NCBI GenBank assembly: GCA_022710165.1
Contig: JAKLHL010000040.1
Span: 1-10,911, forward strand
Reading direction: 5' to 3'
Length of the DNA stretch: 10,911 bases
DNA from: Bdellovibrionales bacterium
GTDB lineage: Bacteria; Bdellovibrionota; JAFGOL01
The notes under the pieces were generated by a model, which was given only the letters and a program-made list of their open reading frames with translations, searched no databases and was not told the origin of the DNA. The position numbers and the translations under genes were made by a program. The number at the start of each line of letters is the position of its first letter. Within the stretch, counting starts at the first letter, position 1. Shown piece after piece: positions 5,505 to 10,911 of the stretch.

Positions 5505-8150
5505 ATGAGCGAGCTTTCGGGAAAATATAATCCGCAGGAGTTTGAGAAACAAATATACTCTGAATGGGAGAAGAACGGTTACTTCCACGGACAGGACAGT
5601 TCTGACAAACCGCCGTTCTCAATAGTGCTTCCTCCGCCTAACGTTACCGGCGCTTTGCACATGGGCCATGCGCTCACCCTTACCATACAGGATACTGTGC
5701 TTAGAAGGAAAAGGATGCAGGGTTTTAACACCGTATGGTTCCCCGGCACCGACCATGCAGGCATAGCCACGCAGATGGTAGTTGAAAGGGAACTTCTTAA
5801 AGAAGGAAAGTCCAGACACGATCTTGGAAGGGAAAAATTCATAGAGAAGGTCTGGGAAGTAAAGCATCGCCATCATGGTTTCATAACCAATCAAACAAGG
5901 GTAATGGGTGCCTCTCTTGACTGGGAAAGGGAAAGGTTCACCCTGGATGAACATTTTAGCGAGGCTGTTAATAAGGTATTCGTACAGCTTTATGAAAGAG
6001 GCTTGGTCTACAGGGGAGAAAAGCTCATATCCTGGTGCACAAGATGCAGCACTGCTATCAGCGACTTGGAAGTTGAGCAGAACCCTGAGAACGGCAAGTT
6101 ATACTACATAAGGTATTACGTAAAAGGTGATAACAGCAAGTTCGTAACAGTTGCAACTACACGCCCAGAGACCTTGCTTGGTGATACAGCTGTGGCCGTG
6201 AACCCGAACGACAAGAGGTTCAAAAAACTTCATGGTGAGAAAGTGATCATACCTTTTGTTAACAGGGAAGTTCCGATCATATTGGATGAATACGTCGATA
6301 TGGAGTTTGGTACCGGCTGTTTAAAGATAACACCTGGACATGATTTTAACGACTACGAGATAGGCCGTAAGCATGGGCTTATCACTGTAACGGTCATTGA
6401 TAAGCACGGTAAGATGAACGAGAATGCGGTCGGCTTTACAGGCCTTACTGCAAAGCAGGCAAGAGAAAAGATAGTTGAGGAATTAAAGAACAACGGCACT
6501 CTTGAAAAGATAGAAGACTATGCGATGACGATATCAAAGTGCAGCAGGTGTGACACCGTAATAGAGCCTCTGCTAAGCAACCAGTGGTTCGTAAAGATGG
6601 ACGGCATGGCAAAGAAAGCCATGTACGCCGTCAAGGATGGAAGGATAAAGTTCTATCCTCAAGGCTGGTGGGAAGAAACTTATTACCGCTGGCTTGAGAA
6701 CATAAGGGACTGGTGCGTTTCTCGTCAGCTTTGGTGGGGACACAGGATACCTGTTTGGTATTGCAAGGACTGTTCTCATTTTGAAGTAATGGAACACAAG
6801 CCAAAGAAACCTTGTGCAAGATGCGGAAGCTCCAACTACTATCAAGAGAACGACGTCCTTGATACCTGGTTCAGTGCAGCGCTCTGGCCTTTTGTAGCAC
6901 CGGGCTGGCCTAAGGATACAGCGACCTTAAAGACCTTCTATCCTAATTCTTTGATGGAGACAGGTTTTGACATAATCTTTTTCTGGGTAGCAAGGATGAT
7001 AATGTTCGGGCTTGAGTTCATGGATGAAGTGCCTTTTAAAGAGGTCCTGTACCATGCCATGATCAGGGACGAGAAAGGCCAAAAGATGAGCAAGACCAAA
7101 GGCAACGTCATAGATCCTCTTGTGGTCACAGAAAAATATGGCGTTGATACTTTAAGGTTCACTCTTGCTTCAATGGCTGGAAGGGCTAGGGATATAAAAC
7201 TATCAGAGAACTCCATCCAAGGTTACAGCTACTTCATGAACAAGATATGGCAGGCCTCAAAGTTCGTATATACCAACGCACAGGGACTTGATCCCGAGTT
7301 CAATATAAAGGATATCAAATATCCTTTGAATAAATGGATAGTGTCCAGGCTTAACAGTACGGCACTTGCAGTGAATAAAAAGTTCGAGGTCTATGAACTT
7401 AACGATGTCAGCGAGACCTTGTATAAATTCTTCTGGCATGAGTTCTGCGACTGGTACATAGAACTTTCAAAGCCTATGCTCAACGACGAAAAAGCAAGTG
7501 CAGAGACCAAATACGTTCTTTGCTATGTGCAGAGGGAGTTCCTTAAGCTCCTTCATCCTATAGCTCCTTTCGTTACAGAGAAATTGTATGAAGCTTCTCC
7601 TTTAAAGGACGGGAAAACGATAATGCTCGCCAAATATCCCGAGGGTGACGAAAAATTCGTAGCCAAAGAGGTAGAGGGATCTTTTGGTTTCATACAGGAA
7701 CTTGTTTCAAGCATAAGGAACATAAAGACCATATACGGCATCAACGCCAAGAACGATGTTGTAGTCGTAAGCAAAAAACACTCTAAGCTCATCGACGAGC
7801 TTAAGGGGCCGATAACAAAACTTGCGACACTAAGGGATATAAGCACAGCTGATGACCTTAAGGGTATAGACCTTGCAGGGTCGCTAAAGTCCGTTATCCC
7901 TGATGCAGAGATCTATATGCCTGCAAAAGAGTTCATAGACTTTGACAAGGAATTTGCCCGCTTCAACAAAAAACTTGAAGAGGTCTCAAAGGACCTTAAT
8001 ATCGTCAATAACAAGCTCTCGAACAAGGGCTTTCTTGACAAGGCCAGCGCTGAGGTAATAGAAAAGGAAAAAAGGAAACTAGAAGAGTTCACCAAGCTTT
8101 CTACAGAACTAAAGAGCGCTATAACGATGCTGGAGACTTGCAGGAAATGA
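5505..8150 (+). CDS. valS: Valyl-tRNA synthetase
   Basis: Class I aminoacyl-tRNA synthetase that charges tRNA-Val in the cytosol. It has 881 residues, normal for bacterial ValS. The N-terminus PPPNVTGALHMGHAL contains the HIGH signature as HMGH (52-55), and the second signature KMSKT is at 527-531. Between them lie the editing (CP1) domain, with ATTRPETLLGDTAVAVNP, and cysteine pairs typical of zinc-binding ValS (C346/C349 and C420/C423, C437/C440). The anticodon-binding domain follows (NKWIVSRLN, then FWHEFCDWYIELSKP). The last 70 or so residues form the ValS coiled-coil tRNA arm. ATG 5505 has AAAGGAG (5488-5494) 10 nt upstream. The 70-bp gap before it shows no clear terminator or strong promoter, so it could be read from the PAS gene promoter or a weak one of its own. 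Its stop overlaps the cobO start. Confidence 0.98.
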   Translation: MSELSGKYNPQEFEKQIYSEWEKNGYFHGQDSSDKPPFSIVLPPPNVTGALHMGHALTLTIQDTVLRRKRMQGFNTVWFPGTDHAGIATQMVVERELLKEGKSRHDLGREKFIEKVWEVKHRHHGFITNQTRVMGASLDWERERFTLDEHFSEAVNKVFVQLYERGLVYRGEKLISWCTRCSTAISDLEVEQNPENGKLYYIRYYVKGDNSKFVTVATTRPETLLGDTAVAVNPNDKRFKKLHGEKVIIPFVNREVPIILDEYVDMEFGTGCLKITPGHDFNDYEIGRKHGLITVTVIDKHGKMNENAVGFTGLTAKQAREKIVEELKNNGTLEKIEDYAMTISKCSRCDTVIEPLLSNQWFVKMDGMAKKAMYAVKDGRIKFYPQGWWEETYYRWLENIRDWCVSRQLWWGHRIPVWYCKDCSHFEVMEHKPKKPCARCGSSNYYQENDVLDTWFSAALWPFVAPGWPKDTATLKTFYPNSLMETGFDIIFFWVARMIMFGLEFMDEVPFKEVLYHAMIRDEKGQKMSKTKGNVIDPLVVTEKYGVDTLRFTLASMAGRARDIKLSENSIQGYSYFMNKIWQASKFVYTNAQGLDPEFNIKDIKYPLNKWIVSRLNSTALAVNKKFEVYELNDVSETLYKFFWHEFCDWYIELSKPMLNDEKASAETKYVLCYVQREFLKLLHPIAPFVTEKLYEASPLKDGKTIMLAKYPEGDEKFVAKEVEGSFGFIQELVSSIRNIKTIYGINAKNDVVVVSKKHSKLIDELKGPITKLATLRDISTADDLKGIDLAGSLKSVIPDAEIYMPAKEFIDFDKEFARFNKKLEEVSKDLNIVNNKLSNKGFLDKASAEVIEKEKRKLEEFTKLSTELKSAITMLETCRK

Positions 8151-8650
8151 GAAGGATAATAGTTATCACCGGTAACGGAAAAGGAAAGACCACCTCTGCC
8201 ATAGGATCTGCAGTTCGTGCACTTGGACGGGGTTTCAATGTAAAGTTCTACCAGTTCATAAAATCAAAGGACGTTGATTACGGCGAACATTTGTTCTTCA
8301 AGGGTTTTGAAAGGCTTGGGCTTGGGTGCAGAAAAGACTTTAAGTACTGCGACAAAGATAAAAAAGCTGCCGTTGATGGACTTAAAAAAGTGGCAAAAGA
8401 GCTTTCAAAGGCAAAAGGTGCGAACATACTTTGTGTACTTGACGAGGTCTCTTATCCGATCAATTGGAAATGGTTCAGCGTTAGTGATGTTGAAAAGATC
8501 ATAAAGAAGCACAGCAAGGTAAATTTTATCCTCACAGGGCGTGATATGCCTAAAGGTCTTGTAAAACTTGCGGACACTGTTAGCGAAGTTAAAGAAGTTA
8601 AGCACGCTTATCAAAAAGGATGTAAGGCGCAAAAAGGGATAGAGTTCTAA
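8147..8650 (+). CDS. cobO: CobO/BtuR/CobP-type corrinoid (cob(I)alamin) adenosyltransferase, short form
   Basis: Transfers the adenosyl group of ATP to the cobalt of cob(I)alamin or a cob(I)yrinic acid derivative, giving the coenzyme B12 form. The protein of 167 residues opens directly with the P-loop TGNGKGKTTSAIGSAVRALG, then QFIK, LDEVSYPINW (D99/E100), ILTGRDMP, LADTVSEVKEVKHA and the C-terminal family signature KAQKGIEF. E. coli BtuR is about 196 residues; the missing part is its N-terminal extension ahead of the P-loop. ATG 8147 overlaps the valS TGA by 4 bp and has GGAG (8132-8135) 11 nt upstream. A TTG at 8138 is possible, but GGAG would then lie only 2 nt away. No other cobalamin gene is in the window. 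Its 3' end converges on the MEMO gene. Confidence 0.94.
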   Translation: MRRIIVITGNGKGKTTSAIGSAVRALGRGFNVKFYQFIKSKDVDYGEHLFFKGFERLGLGCRKDFKYCDKDKKAAVDGLKKVAKELSKAKGANILCVLDEVSYPINWKWFSVSDVEKIIKKHSKVNFILTGRDMPKGLVKLADTVSEVKEVKHAYQKGCKAQKGIEF

Positions 8651-8658
8651 TCAGAACT
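8643..8658. other. Small hairpin spanning the two overlapping convergent stop codons
   Basis: AGTTCT (8643-8648) and AGAACT (8653-8658) form a 6-bp stem around loop AATC, extendable by one G-U pair. It covers the TAA of cobO (8648-8650) and the TAG of the MEMO gene (8647-8649, minus strand). There is no T-run directly after it on either strand; the minus strand has a TTTTT about 10 nt further on. It might act as a weak bidirectional transcription or processing end, but the arms are also the last codons of both genes. Confidence 0.35.
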
Positions 8659-9489
8659 TATAATAAGGCCCGCATAGGCAACTACCTCGTCGGTATCACC
8701 CGTTACCATTCCTGAATTCGTATAATCTATAAGTTCAACTTTTGGCTTTGAGCTTTTTAGCCTGCAGTATTCTGCTGCGGCCTCCATTGCAGTGCTGATG
8801 GTGTATACCCCGCAGATGCTGTAATCTTTTTGTTCTATCAAGGTCAGGAAACCTTTTGTGTCCATTTCCTTAACCCTGTCCAAAGCTTCCATGTCCTTTC
8901 TTTTGGCGGAATCAACACTTTCAAAATGGGTCATGTCGGAAGATGCCACAATGAGAGGCCTTTTCCTGGTGCTCTTTTCAGCCTCTAAGATCATCTTTGC
9001 AAGGGCCTTGCCAAGTTTTTGTATCAAAGGGTAGGGAAGACCAGAAACTGTTATTGGGACTATCTTTGCATTTGGGTTGATCATTTTTATGAACGGCAGC
9101 TGTACCTCTAGGGCATGTTCCTTAAGCTGGGCGCTGGTGTCCATTTCGGCCTCATGGACCTCTTGCTTTATCTTTTTTAACAGAGTCGTGTCAGACTCCA
9201 TCCATCCAAAAGGTGTTTCCCATTTTTCTGAAGGGTCCAGGCTTATAGGATATCCAAGCCCGGTATGATTAGGGCTTAAGACTATGACGGTGTCTGGAAT
9301 GTCCACAGAGGAGTAGACCATGCCGGCCGTTTTGCCTGAATAGACGTAGCCTGCATGCGGCGATACTACTGCGATGGCGTTATTATATTTTTTTACACCT
9401 TTTTTTATGAAAGACGACAAAAGCTCGTTAAGTGTTTCTTTGTCCCTCGGATAGAAACGACCCGCTACTGCACAGGACCTGTTGCTCAT
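8647..9489 (-). CDS. amrB: MEMO1-family protein (AmmeMemoRadiSam system protein B)
   Basis: A protein of 280 residues covering the full MEMO fold, which is related to LigB-type non-haem iron dioxygenases. The N-terminus MSNRSCAVAGRFYP and the motifs VVSPHAGYVYSGKTAG, LSPNHTG, PFGWM, KEHALEVQLPF, ASSDMTHF and SICGVYTIS are diagnostic. The three residues corresponding to the human MEMO1 metal ligands (His, His, Cys) are all present as H45, H75 and C226, and H125, D185 and H188 line the same pocket in the family. The biochemical role of bacterial members is unsettled; they often lie with an AMMECR1 protein and a radical SAM enzyme, neither of which is in this window. The gene has a strong AAGGAGG (9494-9500) inside the upstream gene and overlaps it by 4 bp, so it is translationally coupled to the phosphodiesterase. 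Confidence 0.94.
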   Translation of the reverse strand: MSNRSCAVAGRFYPRDKETLNELLSSFIKKGVKKYNNAIAVVSPHAGYVYSGKTAGMVYSSVDIPDTVIVLSPNHTGLGYPISLDPSEKWETPFGWMESDTTLLKKIKQEVHEAEMDTSAQLKEHALEVQLPFIKMINPNAKIVPITVSGLPYPLIQKLGKALAKMILEAEKSTRKRPLIVASSDMTHFESVDSAKRKDMEALDRVKEMDTKGFLTLIEQKDYSICGVYTISTAMEAAAEYCRLKSSKPKVELIDYTNSGMVTGDTDEVVAYAGLIISSD

Positions 9490-10880
9490 AACGCCTCCTT
9501 TCCGACAGTGAGGTCTTTCATGAAATTAAAGATGTCTATGGACCTTACGTATTCCTTTCCTATATCGTGGTTGGACGCAAAAGGTATTAGCATCTGTTCC
9601 GCGTTCAGTGCTCCGTGTGTCGCATGATGCTCCTTGAACTCGTACCTCCTTCTTAGGTCATACCCAGGTGTTGCACTTATCACCATATCGCCCGACCTTT
9701 CAGCGTCAAATATTTGAAGGAGCTGTACAAGACCGTCGGGGAAATAAGAGTCGAATGTTTCTTTAAGAGCCTCGTCCTTGTTCTGTACCAGTATGTTCCT
9801 GTCATACCTGAGAGGGTCTTTGCCTGTGAACTCATATTTTATCCCAGAAGAGTTGCTTATTATTCCTTTGCCTTCCCTGCTTAATACCTCTACGCCGTCC
9901 TTTGTCCTGCCTGCTATAAAGTCTATTCCTTTAAGCTCAAGAAGTGCTGATACGTATCCAAGCTCTTTACACTTGTCTATGTGGAGCTTAGTCCCCCAAT
10001 CATCTTTTTTGTCAGGGTCCTTTATGTAAAGGTTTATCATTCCGTTCCCAGAGACCATACTCGCGCATACAGGGTCCTTTTTCCAAAGCACAGGATATTC
10101 AAGACAGCGAAGACCTTTTTTATTCAAGTGACCAGCTACATCTATATGAGTGTGGGTATCTGTAAGTCCGTGGTCACTGCTAAGTACGACGAGGGTTTTG
10201 TCATACAGGCCTTTCTTTTTTAGCTGGTCAAATAAAAGGCCGATCCCTCTGTCCACATTAAGGTATTCCCTTATGGTCTTTCCAGACGTTGTACCAAAAT
10301 GGTGGGCGAACTCATCTATTCCGGGGTAAAGGCATACTATCAGGTCGTCACCTTCTTCTACGGCCTCTAGAAGATTCTTTGTAGCTACATCGTCTGCGTG
10401 GTCCCATCTTGATAAGAGGTATGAATAAGCGTAGTGCCAGAGCTTGTTCTTCTTGGTGCGGTCATTAGCACAGCCTCTGGTGAGCATGTTGAATATGTTA
10501 GAGTTCTTAGGGAAATATTCGAACAGTGTCTTTCTTCCTGCAGGGATATGCTCGTTGAACGACAGACTGTCCGGTCCAATGTAACTGCAGATTCCTGGGC
10601 TTTTATACTTTGATACCTTTATGTAGTTCTGTTTTGAGAGCCATCTTATTCCAGGTACGTTAGCTTCTCCTGGCATTAGACCCATGAACAGAGGTATATA
10701 GGCAGGACCTGTAGTGCTTGGGAAAACAGATACCGCCTTCTTAAGACAGCCCCTCTTTATTAAGTGCTCATCTATGTTTGGCAAAAGTCCTTTCTTTAGA
10801 AGACTGTGGAATATGCTGAAAGGTACACCATCAACTAAAAGGAATATCAGTTTTTCATAGCGGGCCGCATTGTTGCTCAT
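9486..10880 (-). CDS. Alkaline-phosphatase-superfamily type I phosphodiesterase/nucleotide pyrophosphatase
   Basis: Metal-dependent phosphodiesterase-like hydrolase of 464 residues. The superfamily's two-metal site can be traced: D17 (LIFLLVDGVP), the nucleophile region FPSTTGPAY (T56 or T57), D189 and H193 (YPGIDEFAHHFG), D236-H237 (VVLSSDHGLTDTHTH) and H422 near the end (HHATHGALNAEQMLIPF). There is no signal peptide or membrane segment, so it is probably cytosolic, unlike many secreted relatives. Substrate cannot be told from sequence; candidates are nucleotide pyrophosphates, phosphodiesters or phosphonates. It overlaps the MEMO gene by 4 bp. ATG 10880 itself sits in an ATGA that may be the stop of an upstream gene. 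There is no good Shine-Dalgarno, which fits translational coupling from upstream. Confidence 0.9.
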   Translation of the reverse strand: MSNNAARYEKLIFLLVDGVPFSIFHSLLKKGLLPNIDEHLIKRGCLKKAVSVFPSTTGPAYIPLFMGLMPGEANVPGIRWLSKQNYIKVSKYKSPGICSYIGPDSLSFNEHIPAGRKTLFEYFPKNSNIFNMLTRGCANDRTKKNKLWHYAYSYLLSRWDHADDVATKNLLEAVEEGDDLIVCLYPGIDEFAHHFGTTSGKTIREYLNVDRGIGLLFDQLKKKGLYDKTLVVLSSDHGLTDTHTHIDVAGHLNKKGLRCLEYPVLWKKDPVCASMVSGNGMINLYIKDPDKKDDWGTKLHIDKCKELGYVSALLELKGIDFIAGRTKDGVEVLSREGKGIISNSSGIKYEFTGKDPLRYDRNILVQNKDEALKETFDSYFPDGLVQLLQIFDAERSGDMVISATPGYDLRRRYEFKEHHATHGALNAEQMLIPFASNHDIGKEYVRSIDIFNFMKDLTVGKEAL

Positions 10881-10911
10881 ACGCTTTTTGATATCATAAA
10901 ACCGGCTTGCC
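10877..10911 (-). CDS. Possible C-terminal fragment of an upstream gene (edge)
   Basis: The frame ending at TGA 10879-10877 is open to the window edge and reads QAGFMISKSV then stop. It would overlap the phosphodiesterase start by 4 bp (ATGA), the same junction seen at three other gene pairs here. Eleven codons cannot identify a family, and an open frame this short can arise by chance, so the call rests on the overlap pattern alone. Confidence 0.3.
   Translation of the reverse strand, partial: QAGFMISKSV

Noticed and set aside
8138..8146. TTG start for cobO three codons upstream
   Set aside because: GGAG would be only 2 nt away; ATG 8147 has workable spacing and the ATGA overlap seen at other junctions here.

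Overview
The window looks like chromosomal core DNA from an uncultivated bacterium. It holds eight well-supported protein genes and a possible ninth fragment, packed tightly with several 4-bp ATGA overlaps. There is no tRNA, rRNA, CRISPR array, insertion sequence or phage gene. A near-consensus sigma70-type promoter (TTGCAC-16 bp-TATAAT), purine-rich Shine-Dalgarno sites and a bacterial Hsp70 argue for Bacteria rather than Archaea. Codon use leans on ATA for Ile and AGG for Arg. I cannot name the phylum from sequence alone; a deep-branching candidate lineage (Omnitrophota-, Elusimicrobiota- or Margulisbacteria-like) is only a guess.

Left block, minus strand (1-2772): one apparent operon with its own promoter and a leader of about 90 nt. 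In transcription order it encodes a 583-residue acidic helical protein I do not recognise, a small J-domain-like protein whose HPD motif reads TPE, and the N-terminal 231 residues of a DnaK/Hsp70 protein that runs off the left edge. The genes overlap by 4 and 17 bp. No GrpE or canonical DnaJ is present in the visible part. This looks like a dedicated Hsp70 machine with its own J-like partner and a large helical accessory protein, and it is the most interesting unit here.

Middle (2923-8650): a THUMP-type 23S rRNA guanine-N2 methyltransferase (minus) is transcribed divergently from a two-transmembrane PAS sensor-like protein (plus). The short gap between them carries an 11-bp direct repeat whose palindromic TTATAA cores can serve as -10 boxes on either strand; both genes lack a Shine-Dalgarno site and may be leaderless. 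Next come valS (valyl-tRNA synthetase) and, overlapping its stop codon, a short CobO/BtuR-type corrinoid adenosyltransferase.

Right block, minus strand (8647-10911): an alkaline-phosphatase-superfamily phosphodiesterase is followed, with a 4-bp overlap, by a MEMO1-family protein (AmmeMemoRadiSam system protein B). The MEMO-like gene converges on cobO so closely that the two stop codons overlap inside a small hairpin. A possible C-terminal fragment of another gene overlaps the phosphodiesterase start at the right edge.
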